DNA of 64,000 bases from Lactarius indigo (lineage: Eukaryota > Basidiomycota > Agaricomycetes > Russulales > Russulaceae): positions 1,550,001-1,614,000 of the forward strand of contig JAFKAC010000003.1 in NCBI GenBank assembly GCA_025766275.1, in the 5' to 3' direction. A program made the translations under genes and the position numbers. Below are positions 1-10,750 of this stretch, piece after piece (positions within the stretch are counted from its first letter, which is position 1; each line of letters starts with the position of its first letter). Below the pieces are notes generated by a model that was given only the letters and a program-made list of their open reading frames with translations, made no database searches and had not been told where the DNA came from.

Positions 1-580
1 GGATGTCCTAATGACACCGCCGGTACTGCACATAGCCGAACTGGCACAACGTTTTGAGACGGACGGCATGCTTGCATACGTGGAGACGGTCCAACGCAAA
101 GAGAAGGAGATAGGCTGCGATGTCCTGACCCACCAAAAATGGTCCGTTCTCCGTTTGCATTGTATAGGCATCACTCTGACTCGTTATTTTCATTTCCCCA
201 TTTGCTGTGTAGGAGTGGAGCAGACTACATTGATAGGATCTTATCCACCCTTTCCTCCGGATCATCAAGCACCTCGTCCCGAGGCAAGGATTCGACAGAA
301 CACTCATTCTAGCATGAATGTAAATTCCCCTAAAGCGAGTTGTGCGTTTAAGCGCCAAATAATTGAACCTGTTTGGTCATTCACGTGATGTCTGATTGTG
401 TGCACGTGATCGTCGCGTCCGCGTCTCGATACTCAACATTTCAGATGATACACAACGGCACAAGGAAATCCATTCTTCGTCAACAATGCAAACAAACTCC
501 TATTTTTTTTTTACTCTCTTTCGTGATGGCCCCACACTTCAAGTCTCCTGTCTCTTTCTGTATATAAGGCGTGAGTTTCT
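1..580. other. 5' flank without an assignable gene
   Basis: Short open frames exist on both strands, but none shows a recognisable domain, signal peptide or a convincing chain of exons. On the minus strand a frame stays open to the left window edge near position 90 and could be the first exon of a gene continuing outside, but nothing in it is diagnostic. The right part is the promoter of the cerato-platanin gene. Confidence 0.4.
561..567 (+). promoter_or_regulatory. TATA box of the cerato-platanin gene
   Basis: TATATAA lies 76 bp upstream of the ATG at 643. It is followed by a pyrimidine-rich stretch and CAGT-type initiator-like sequences around 595-610. Spacing fits a strong core promoter for a highly expressed secreted protein. 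Seen in sequence; the transcription start is inferred. Confidence 0.55.
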
Positions 581-642
581 CCTCGAGGGATTCGTCAGTT
601 CAGTCTCAGGAACAGTGACAAGTAAAACTCGCCTACTTCACC

Positions 643-1816
643 ATGATCTATCCCACTGCTCTAACTCTTGCGCTCTTCTTCTCGCACTCTATTCGTGCCC
701 TACCCCAGGGTTCTGCTGCTGGTGGCTCTGACTCGTCTAGCGGTGCTCCTTGGTCTTCGTCTTCCCCGACATATACGCCGACCACGAGCCCATATTCGAC
801 GAACTACCCACCGACAACTACCCCGTACTCCACCAACTATCCTACCACCCCATACTCCACCAACTATCCGACCACCACCCCATACACCACCAACTATCCG
901 ACCACCACCCCATACTCCACCAACTATCCGACCACCACCCCATACACCACCAACTATCCGACCACCACCCCATACACCACCAACTATCCTACCACCACCC
1001 CTTACACCACCACCTATCCAACCACCACCCCATACTCTACAAAGTATCCTCCGACCACCACTCCATACTCTACGAAGTACCCTCCGACTACCACCCCCTA
1101 CTACCCGACTACCACCCCTTATTCTACAACTTATCCGACCACCACCCCTTATTCGCCGACCACCACTCCTTATTATCCGTCAACCACTTCCTTATATCCG
1201 CCTTCGTACAGTTCCACGGAGTACCCAAAGACTACGGACACCTATTCGAAGCCAAGTTGCACATGCTACCCGACCCCTACCCCTTACTCTTCCTCGTCCT
1301 CATACAAGCGCGACGATAAAGGCGCTTATCCTCCCAGCGGCTGCCCGTGTTATCCATCGTCCACTCCCTCCTACCCTACTCAACCGCCATACACTCCCTC
1401 TCCCTATCCACCAAAGACGACGCCGTACTCGCCAGTCGAAGCCCAACACGCCCACGCCTCTACGCGCCACGTTCGATACCACGTTCGACAACAAGGCGGG
1501 CTCTCTCAACGGCGTCGCTTGCTCCAATGGCCAGAACGGTCTCGCGGCACGCTTCCCGACGTTCGGGGACCTGCCCTCGTTCCCCTTCATCGGCGGTGCG
1601 TTTGACGTCGCGTGGAACTCGCCTAACTGCGGCGCGTGCTGGGCATTGACCAACCCCGCAACTGGCACGACGATCAACATCACCGCCGTCGACACTGCCG
1701 GCGCGGGCTTTAACATCGCGAAGGCGGCCTTTGACAAGCTGGCTGGCGGTCAGAGTGGTCTCGGCGCAGTCGACGTGGTAGCGAATAAGGTTTCTCCTTC
1801 TGCCTGTGGCTTGTAG
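643..1816 (+). CDS. Secreted cerato-platanin protein with Tyr/Pro/Thr repeat linker (frame break)
   Basis: Cerato-platanins are small secreted fungal proteins with a double-psi beta-barrel fold; they bind chitin oligomers and can elicit plant defence. The ATG at 643 opens a signal peptide (MIYPTALTLALFFSHSIRA) followed by LPQ. Next come about 200 residues of Tyr-Pro-Thr-Ser repeats with two Cys-Tyr-Pro patches. The C-terminal ~115 residues (about 1470-1816) are the cerato-platanin domain, with the family's four cysteines in the contexts VACSNG, NCGACW and SACGL, and the stop at 1814. The signal and repeats are read in one frame and the domain in the next, so one base near 1435 appears surplus. 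A short intron ending in CAAAG near 1416 is a weaker alternative. Most family members have only a signal peptide and the domain, so the long linker is unusual. The domain call is firm; the exact join is not. Confidence 0.85.
800..1150 (+). repeat. 30-bp minisatellite encoding a 10-residue NYPTTTPY(S/T)T unit
   Basis: Tandem copies of a ~30-bp unit (for example CCGACCACCACCCCATAC) run through this segment, with seven or more recognisable copies that degenerate towards the 3' side. The unit length is a multiple of three, so copy-number change keeps the frame. The array lacks stops in all three forward frames, which creates long shadow frames through the repeat. Confidence 0.85.
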
Positions 1817-2320
1817 ATTCTAGTACTGTATTTTGAGTCTCTTTGCCTGTTTGCTTGTTGTGTATAGAAGTTCCTTTCTGTGTTGTACTCGTTTATCGTC
1901 TTGATTAATTGATTCTCTTCGCACCCCCTCTCTCTGCCTCGTCATTTTTTGTCAGAGTTAAAGCCTGCCGACCATGCGAAATATGCTTCCGCTTCGCCAA
2001 TCACTTCATATGAATGCAGCATGTGAGGCGTGGTATATTCAAGTGAAACATGTGCGGCCAATAACCTACACTATTGTTGACACTAACGGTAAGATATGTA
2101 ACAAAAAATAGATTGAGCAATCCGCCCTGATGGGAAGAAGAATTAAGCGTTCTGCCCCGAATCCGAATGAGGTGATAGATCCATAAATTTGAAGGCTTCA
2201 ATATCTTCCAATGGTATTGCACGTAACGTCCCACGACTCGGCCGTCGAGGTGGGCTAGTTTGTGAGGGGCGTGTAGACTCAATGGATGCCGACACTCGGT
2301 TCCCACCCATCCCGGGGGGT
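1817..2320. other. Convergent intergenic stretch
   Basis: This lies between two genes that end towards each other. It is T-rich and AT-rich just after the cerato-platanin stop, as expected for 3' untranslated sequence. I see no gene or structured element. Confidence 0.5.
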
Positions 2321-5300
2321 TTACCATGCACCTCGGATGCTCCGCGTGACCTCCGGTTCCAGGGTCGCATACTGTTCTGGCCCGGCAGAGTTATCTGAGC
2401 GCCTAGGCTTGAGTATTGATTTAGGTGCGCCTGTTCTCTCCCTGTCCGTCGGAGACATCACATGCGGCGGCATAGCATCTGCCTCTGTAGGCAAGGGCGG
2501 TAGTTCAGATTGGCGTATTGAGGAATGATATGTCGACAAGGTAGGAGACAGAGGGCCAGCGGATTGCGGGGAGGTTCGAGGCCGTGAACTGGAGGGGCGC
2601 TGTGATGACACAAGGACTGGGTATGGCGACTCCTGGTCAAAAACCATGGAGTTGATTGAGCTATCGCGGGCTAATCGCAGAGATGGTGACTTTGACGACA
2701 AAGGGGTATCGTGGGGTGGCACTTTGGGCGGGTATCGGTCTGTTGGTAGAGCTAGACTCGCTACTGATTCTCGGGATGCGCCTAAAGAAGTGGGAGTGGG
2801 GGATCGCGGCATCGACGGCCCTGGAAGATTCGGAACAGGAAATAGTGCTTGAGGGGATACACGACCCGACCCTGTCCACGAAGGGGAGGAACTCCCTGGG
2901 CCAGAAGAGACTGAAGCCTTCCTGTTCTTCCTCCAGAGCGACTTGATGCTCTTGACAGGGTTGAGTGAAGCACTCGTCCGGTTGTTTTTACCCTCATCAG
3001 TGGAATCGATCGAGAAACGGCTTGACGGTGTAGCCGATGTGGGATCCGTATGACCTGAGACGGTGCCGTCACCGCTAAGCGACCCGAGAGAAGAATGCCT
3101 CTCAGGCGGTATCCCGAAAGTGGAGTACTTGATCCTCGCTTGAGGACGTAACCCATCCGGAGATTCCGAACCCTCGGAAGTTGAAGGGGGTGAGGCAGGG
3201 ATAGAGGGGAACCGTCCGAAGGGGTCAGGGGACAAGGGAATTATGGGAGAATTGGACGACACTGGTTTCCGCAACGAGGGAGGGACGGTTTGTGGGTATG
3301 TAGGCTCGTGACCGTCCAATTCCCGTCTCCTCGCTTTAGATTCCTCTGACTCAAAATCCTGCATTCCGGAAAGCGCCTTTGAATAAGGAGATACCGGAAT
3401 GTCATTTGAAACGCCGTTCAAAGCAAGCTTGGGCGGTGCGGGAAAATCATCGAGACCAAAGGATGTTTCTACCTCATCAGCCTCCTGGCTAAGCGAGGAG
3501 TACGGTACTGCTGGCCACACGGGGGCCGGCTTTTCCGGAAACCTGTAGTCATCGGATTATGAGACGGAAAGATTGGTGAAAGTAAGAGGGTATTCACCCA
3601 TTGATACTCTGTTCCCGTGGACGGCGCTTCGACGCACCGACCAAGAAAGTGGGTGCAGAGCTCAAGCCATCGATCGACGACGACGATCGAGGTAGGGACT
3701 TCGTCGGACTCTCTTGAGGTTTTGTCTCATGCTGCAGTCCGCGCGGAGAGAACCGAACCAAAGCCTACATTAACAAATGTCAGCGATTAATCAAAGTCGG
3801 CTGAGGACGGACATTGACCTTTTCAATTTCGTCGAGTTGGGCTTTGAAAACGTATTGGCTCCGCCGTCGATCGTTTGGGTCGTCCTCGTCAAACTGGATT
3901 GGGCCAATACTCGGTAAGGTCACTAGAAAAGATATTGGTGACACACCTCTCCGAGATCTCCAAGTTCCAACTCAAGATCTAGATCCGCAAAAAGCGTCCC
4001 AATTCGTTTATCTTCTGTAGGGCTTTTATCCTTCCCATTACCGTCCATAGAATCTTCCTGCGTACCCCCCGCATTGAGATCGTCTTCCGAATGTGGCGAA
4101 AACCCATCACCCAAGTATGCAAGTCTCGTGCTGCCTGTAGAAAGAAATGGACTGGGTTCTCCAGAAGCAATCGCATTGTAGGTATTGGGCATAAGAGTGA
4201 GAGGCGGTGGTGCAGCCTTTCTGAACGGGCCCGCTGTCTCTGAACTTGTGGTGGTTGGCGAGGAGCGTCCTGTGGAGTCTGGAGGAGGCGAGGCAATGTC
4301 CAAAGAAAGTTTGGGACGCTCTTGTGAGTCTCGCAATGCCTGGACCTCTTCTTCGTCAATGATGCTCTCTAATTCGTCCTCAATTTTCGCCTGCCCAGAT
4401 AATGATTGTTCATCCAATGCCAGCTGGACAATGTTCGGATTAGTTTCTCGGTCTGTCCAGGCGTCACCACCAGTTTCGAATACATCGGCCAGAGGATCCC
4501 CGTCGTTTGCAATTGAAGGATTGACCATGTCCTCAGGTTCAGCGTCCTCGTGGCTAAGAGGCGATTCCGAAAGCGTATACTCTGCTTCTTGGGTGTCCCC
4601 TTGTTTCTCGTCAGCCGAAAGGAGGAATCTTGGGATTGCCTGTCGATCCACAAGCCTCAGAGGCAATGGAGCAGCTTTTGGGACCTCTGCTTCGCTGCCG
4701 AGTCCATTATCACCCTCTGCAGCGGGGGTTGTGCTAGATCCACTGCGAGTGCGACTGCGCTGGTCCCGTTTCTGGTGATTGAGCTTCCTGCTGCGGATCC
4801 AGGGGCCATACCATGCAGCCTTTCGTTTGTCAATATCAAATTCGACTTTGGCGAGGATTGGGATGACAGACGATGATGTGAGGCCAGGCAAATCGAGAGT
4901 AGCAGCGCGCGAATCCGGAGGTAGGGAGGTGTCGGGAGAATTTGTTTCTGACAGGGAGATTTCCGAAGGGGCTGAATGAGTGAGTGGGTTGGAAGACGCC
5001 GAGGAGGAGCCAGTGGGGGTGAGAGGGGAAGTGAAGGATTGGGGGGTTACACGACCAGGCGAGATGAGAGGTCTGAGAGCGCCAGATGACGGCAGAAACT
5101 CTTGAGTAAAGAAGGGAGATGAACGATCACCATAGCTGAACCCAAGACCAGCCGTATTGGGGGTGGTCGCTCGAGAGTACGTTTCGATCTCAAAGTTGGC
5201 AACTCGTGTCCATAAGTGCTTCCAGATATCGTCCGAAAGCCTTGGACCAGGACCGTCAGGTACGGACCAATCGGTCTCAAGACTGGGACTTGGTGCAGAG

Positions 5301-5839
5301 GAGACGAGATAGAGTATCACTCCAGCGGTACTAGGGAGCGCATACTCTTTCGCAATAGCCGATAACTGACTCTGTAGGGTGGGGAATAACGGGACGAGAG
5401 TACCACGCCTGAATTGGGTGTGATACCCCGAGGCTGTTGGGGGAGGTGGTGTGAGATCAAAACCGTCAGAAGAGTCGGAATCATGAGGGATGTGTGATGG
5501 GGGGACGACGTGAAGGAGAAACTTGGACCGGAATGTTGATGGTAGAGAATGGGGGGTAGATTGAGTGGCCGACGCAACGGAGGGTGTTGGCGAACGCCGC
5601 GGTTCGGAAGAAGGCTTCGATAGTGGGTTAGAGGACGGTGTCGGGTCACCGGTGGTTTGTGAAAGTGGGACGGGTGCAGAGATACCGAGGGCGTTGGCTA
5701 GCTTTGCGAGGCGATGGGGATGCAGCGGAGTGCGAGGACGAGGCCACGAAGGACTTTGATTGGAAGCAGTTGGATACAGCAAATCATCACGGTTCTTCGA
5801 CGCGTCTTGAGGTGATTCGGACGCGTCGTTAGATGACAT
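2321..5839 (-). CDS. Large Ser/Pro-rich protein of unknown function
   Basis: I do not recognise a named family. The ATG at 5839 gives MSSNDASESPQ; the longer frame upstream is only repeat-derived. The first exon (5839 to about 3947) codes some 630 residues. An ordered block near residues 100-220 holds FRSKFLLHVVPPSH and LPSTAGVILYLV; further on is VIPILAKVEFDIDKRKAAWY. The rest is mostly Ser/Pro-rich and acidic. It is followed by a short exon ending QLDEIEK, then an exon ending REQSMNG-like sequence, then a 399-codon Ser/Pro-rich exon ending IRGAW at 2321. The introns near 3755 and 3570 are normal GT-AG introns of about 55 nt. The one near 3945 would be only 35 nt or shorter, so that join is uncertain. 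Likely cytoplasmic or nuclear; no signal peptide or membrane segment. Confidence 0.75.
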
Positions 5840-6546
5840 TAGAAAAGGAAAAAGAATCAAGGCAACGAGATTGCAAGTGAATAGTAAGATCGGGTGGACC
5901 ACGTGCGTCCCATCATTGACAACGACAAGTACAACGACAACGACAACGAGAATAACAACGACCACTACGAAACGGACATGGGTATTCCCTGCAACAATTA
6001 ATAGAGAGTACAGTAACTGTCATCTCATTCCGACTACCACGCCCGCTTTGATACGCAGCCGTAAAGTTCTACCCCCTTCAGGCAGGTGGTGCTTATCGGA
6101 GATGAGAATGAGGCCTTTTCCATTCGATGAAGCGGAGATCGGTGGTTCCTGTCCGTGGTAGCGCTTTTCGATATCGATGGGAGGTGCTGTCCTGTTCTGT
6201 GGCGTCCCCACTTGTCATCGTCCATGACACCCGCGTGATATGGATCGGCGAAAGGGCCACTTCTAGAGTCCTCTGCTATGAGTGTCGCTCGTGAGATTTT
6301 TATTTTTTATTTTTTATTAAGAATAAGTTATGTTTTTTTTATTTTATCGTAAAGTCGGTTCGAGAACCCGACCTCTTCTCCTCTCCCTTTCGACTTGAGC
6401 CCCGGTTCATTGTTCTTCTTCATCTTCACCTCCTACCTTTTCTTCTCCCTCTTTCTTTATTTTCTTTTTTTTTTTTCTTCCCTGCTACTTTTCCTTTTCG
6501 TATAAGTTCCTTGCACGGGACTCCTTCGTTCAACTTTGCTCACCTC
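5840..6546. promoter_or_regulatory. Divergent promoter region between the Ser/Pro-rich gene and bHLH gene 1
   Basis: This 707-bp stretch separates two start codons facing away from each other. It holds an AAC/ACAACG simple repeat at 5915-5968, AT-rich sequence at 6298-6350, and a CT-rich tract at about 6366-6490 directly before the bHLH start. CT-rich tracts close to start codons are common in filamentous-fungal promoters. Confidence 0.5.
5915..5968. repeat. ACAACG/AAC simple repeat
   Basis: Imperfect tandem repeats of ACAACG and related triplets lie about 75 bp upstream of the minus-strand start at 5839. They probably fall in the 5' untranslated region. Read on the minus strand they give a spurious poly-Val N-terminal extension. 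Confidence 0.7.
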
Positions 6547-7624
6547 ATGGACCATCACGATAACCACAACACCGCGAACTTGCCTCATGGCGGCCCATAC
6601 GGCTTTTATCCGACGACAGAGCAGGAGGCGAATTTCGACATGGTCTATCCACCGCAAGGCATAAACAACTATTCAGTTGTGCCCGCCGCCCCTCCAGCGC
6701 GTGGGTCCCATCAGCCCTCGTTTATCCTCGTGTTCTAATTTCCTGGCGCCTTCTTTTCCCCCTCTTTCAGAACTCCAACAGGCTTTTCAGATGCGGCCCA
6801 TGGGCCTCATGGCAAACACGCATCATCCACAGTATGACAGCGGCCACGAGTTCAGCTCATCCCCACAGGCCCAGAGTGCTGGCCTCATGATGGAGGCTGG
6901 CCCGCCTCCCTCCCCAGATATGTACGGTCCTCTCTCTCCCCCCATCTCCGGCTCCGATACCTCAGCCGAGGGAGCCTATCACTCGCGGAACAGCAGCACT
7001 TCCTCCTCTCGCGCCAACAGTCTCGTCCACAGAAATCCCTTGCGTTATAACCCTACTCCATCACCCTCTGGTTCTTCTGGGCGTCGTAGTAGAGGCAGAT
7101 CCTTTGGCGATTCTGACGAAGACATGGGTGTTAACATTGCGGAGAGTATCGCGTATACCAGGAAAGAGGCCACTCGTAGGCAACGTATCGAGGCGGAGCA
7201 ACGAAGGCGTGACGAACTTCGTGACGGTTACGCCCGTCTGAAGGATGTCCTCCCTGTGTCGAATCAAAAGAGCAGCAAAGTGTCCCTCTTGGAAAGAGGT
7301 ATGGTTTTCGGTCCACTCCGTCGAGAATCGTACCCTGAGACCATTTATCTAGCAACCAACCATATCGTGCAGCTTGAGAAGTTAAACCAGCAGTTGCAGA
7401 AAAAAATACAAGGCCTGAACGCTGAAATCGCGCGGCTACAGAACCTCAACGAGAAGATATCTCTAAACAATGCGAATACTCCCTCACCAGGTGTATCGAT
7501 GGGCGTCGATAGCCGTCCGTTATCCCCCCCTCCAGAGACGTCAAATCTCTCTCAGCTCACGTCGGTCTCAGGGCAAGAACCTCCTCGGGAGGATTCTCCC
7601 CCATCGTCCGATGGTGACTTCTGA
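6547..7624 (+). CDS. bHLH transcription factor 1
   Basis: Probable nuclear E-box-binding regulator. The ATG at 6547 gives MDHHDNHNTANLPHGG. Intron 1 is 6701-6770 (70 nt). Intron 2 is 7299-7352 (54 nt) and joins SLLER to ATNHI. After splicing the basic helix-loop-helix reads RRQRIEAEQRRRDELRDGY, then LKDVLPVSNQKSSKVSLL, then ATNHIVQLEKLNQQLQKKI, and continues as a leucine-rich coiled coil to about residue 230. The basic region keeps the E-box glutamate (EQRRR) and the following arginines; the position that is often His is Arg. Ahead of it lie a Ser/Pro-rich region with an LRYNPTPSP motif and an acidic SDEDM patch, both echoed in the second bHLH gene at 12789. Closest general type is MAX/MLX-like. 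The target genes cannot be deduced. Confidence 0.9.
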
Positions 7625-10600
7625 TCAGCCCTTGCGTCCCCGGCCTTCTTCCCATCTATTATTCTTGCATTTCATCTCACGACCTATCAATTGTATTTCA
7701 CCGTCATCTGACTGTGCTGTTTTTTCGGGCTCGGGGTTACGGGGGGAGACGTGTTTTCGTCATCTTGGAGAGAATCTGGTCTATTGTGACACCGGGGTAT
7801 GGTCTGCAGCGCCGTGCGTCGCATGACCTTCCGAAAGTCCCTTGACCAGTGTTCTGCGAGACCTGCGACTGGACGTTGCAGGCAGGATTTTGGAAGAACG
7901 ATCCGAATTCTAGATTGCGAAGGCAACCAGGTGACTTGCCGTCTGGTTTTTCGTCGATCGGTCCTCCCATCATCTCGTACTCCAAAGGCATGTCCCCGAG
8001 CGGATTTCGCCTCGACCACATTCGGCCCCCCCCTTCCCCCCCTTATTACTGTTGATCCAGTACTCCTCAAAAGCCCCCGTACATCTTAGTGGCAGCAACC
8101 GTCATTTCTCCCATACCCTTACCTATTCCCGCGCCACTAAACGATGGCGATGACTTAACGAAGACTACGGACTACTTATGACTGTACGTACGATGTTAAA
8201 CGAGCACATTACCTATCCGGAAGGGTCTGAAGCTGAAGGGCGCTCCGAGGTTTGAATCGCCGCTAACCACACTTTACTTGAAGCAGCGCTTGTCAAAGTA
8301 GCATCGGCAACTGCTCTAGGCCTTGCCTGGGCGTATCGGGCACTCGCGCTTTTCTTGACAACGTTACAAGTTATGTGCAGTCCTTCTTTGTATTTGCTTG
8401 CAATCGAAATGTTTGTAGTGAGCTTGCTCGCTTCGCGGCTAGTTCAAAGAGGGATAATCTACTGTGTGTGTACATCAACGAACGGTATTAGGCGCCAATA
8501 CTCCCCCTGTTAGCTGATGGATCGCGATACAACAAGAAGCGTGCAGGGGGGAAACGCCTTGAGGCAATGCGTGGTGCGCCCCTCGGGGTCAATCCGGCGT
8601 TTTGCACAGCTTTATACACGTGTTGAGTCTCGATCGAGGGTAGAGGGTAACTGGCCCGAGCAGCGTGTCCCCGAAACCTCACTCCCGACAGCTCCATCCA
8701 TCCCCGCGAGAAATGCAATGATTGCCCAACTGACCGCAGCTCGCGGGTGCCACCAAAGGAACACGAGGCGTGGCAGGAAAAAAAAAGCCGCCAGAGATCA
8801 TCGCATAGAGCTGACAAACTCGGACCCTGAAAGGAGGTCATGGGGACAGCAAGCAGCGCGAGGCGCACGTAATACGACAAGACCCAAAGAAAAACGCGGT
8901 AGTTGCGGTAATCGGTGGCGCTCGCCCGCTCCCAGGAAGATGAAAACCGATCTGACGTTTTGTCGCCGTCCGTTAAGCGATAGGGTGGGGTGGGAGGTGG
9001 CGAAGCACCCCAGGCCTGGAGTTTCGTTATAGGGACGGAGCGCCCAAGCCAGACAGTCCTTTCTTAACGGTAGGCAAAATAAAAACAAAACAAAAAAAAA
9101 TTGTCATAGGAGAGCAGAAGAAGGCCGCAAAACGGGAGCAGACACGAATCCCCAGGACCCGATAGGGATATCCTCCACTGATGACCCTGAGGCTTACTGT
9201 ATGTAGGGCGAAGCCCGCAATCTGGAGCTGAGGGTAAAGGTGAAAATGGTAGTTGCGGAGAAAGACCTCCTCTTCCGCCCGCGCCCACCCGTTGCTTCGA
9301 CAGGCGTCCAATAAGTAAATGGTTCCTTTCCGTACGTTATCACACCCAAGTCCGATCCGAGTAAAGTAGGGCTCTCTGCGCCCCATCAACTCAGGACACG
9401 AATGTTCACTAAAGCTGGCGTGAATCGCGGAGCTATCGGGGTGTATGCATTGACTTCTGCCCCAGGGCAACCTAGAATAGCCCAATCGCCTTCACTAACC
9501 AAAAGGGCATTAGGACGGCAAAGAGGGCCTTACGGTGGAAAGTGATAAACAAGGGAAAATCAGCCCCTAAGTCTAGGCATGCGTGGGACTCCAAACCTGT
9601 GAAGCCAACCAAGGACACGGTGACTCGGATTGTGATGCGCCAAAATAATTTCTCAGAGACCGAGGGTACGAAGAACGATTCGCCGGTCCAGGTTATCCAG
9701 AAGAATGTGAAGCCAGAGAGGTAGTAACGAACCCCGGGAAAGGGTGAACCGGTCTAGGTGTAGAATCCAGGCGGGGTGGCGCATACGTGAACAAGTGCTG
9801 GGATGATAGTTCCGGGAATGGGCAGTGTGAATCTTCCAAGGAGCGGGATCCGTTTGCGTATGCAAAGTACCGAGATATGAACGTCTAGAATAACGCGGTC
9901 ATATTGAGCCAGATGAAAGAGTAATGAAAGTCCGTTATGGACACGGCGGTAGATCATGCTCAGGGTCGACAATGTCAGAGAGCGGTGCAGACAGCGAGAA
10001 GCATTGATAGCGAGGAAACGGAGAATTGTGTCAGCGAGAAAGTGGTACTAGCTTGTACAGGTACTAGACGAGAAGCCCAGAGTTAATCGGGAGCTGTATA
10101 ATGCGTTCGAATAACGTGATGTCGCAGTACAGGTAGAGCTGTAAACCGTGTGAACGGACAGTTAAGGAAGAAAGATCCGGGAAAGTGTGTGTGCGATCCT
10201 GGGAGGGGCGATACCACATGTTGTGAAGAGTTAGCCAAAGAAAAACAACAACAGAAGTTTCCAAACGATTCCGTACGGCCGCCGAGACGAGACGAGAACG
10301 AATTAAAGAATCAAGCTATCAAGAACCAAATAATCATATCCGGCGTGGGGTTGGCGCCCGCCGGCAATAATAAAATTATTGTTATCTTATTGTAAGAAAT
10401 TAATTACTACAAATCGGATTGGTTGGTGTGGTGACGGCAGCAAGCGACCTTTACGGAAACGTAGCGCTTGGGTGCCCCAGTGCTTGTCCTCTCGTGCTCA
10501 CAAGTCAATTCTCGAGTTTCCTGGCCCACCCGTCGGCCCTTTGTACGATTTAGCGGATCTGTTTCAAGTCCCCGACCCTGTACACTAATCTCCCGTCGTC

Positions 10601-10750
10601 TATTCTTCGGTTCTAACGATACCCCTCAATCGCTATGTGGTAAGGAGATCTCCTTATCGTCGTCGGTTATTTTGTCTAGACCTCACCGTTTGATCGTTCT
10701 ATCGATAGGTGTGACAATTGTCTGCTGATATTCCCGCTCGTTCGTATGCG
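7625..10750. other. Gene-poor stretch; possible unresolved minus-strand membrane-protein gene near 9540-10260
   Basis: The first part is 3' flank of the bHLH gene. From 7700 to 9500 I find no coding frame with conserved features. Between about 10260 and 9540 three minus-strand segments look partly coding. One holds LQLYLYCDITLFERIIQLP, one DVHISVLCIRKRIPLLGR, and one GVRYYLSGFTFFWITWTG, which is strongly hydrophobic. I could not join them with good splice sites, and they may be chance frames. The last few hundred bases are the promoter of the membrane-protein gene at 10751. Confidence 0.3.

Noticed and set aside
668..1816. Long plus-strand frame running through the minisatellite into the cerato-platanin domain
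   Set aside because: It lacks an ATG and signal peptide and is Arg/Pro-rich through the repeat. The repeat simply has no stops in any forward frame, so only the part after about 1435 is coding in this frame.
5840..5965. Hydrophobic poly-Val N-terminal extension of the Ser/Pro-rich protein
   Set aside because: It is the translation of an AAC-type simple repeat; the ATG at 5839 gives a natural start.
8245..8290. tRNA-like T-arm (GAGGTTTGAATCGCC)
   Set aside because: The stem does not pair and no acceptor, D-arm or anticodon arm can be built around it.
8517..9032. 171-codon plus-strand frame
   Set aside because: Arg/Lys-rich without domain, codon bias or flanking splice structure; overlaps equally long frames on the other strand.
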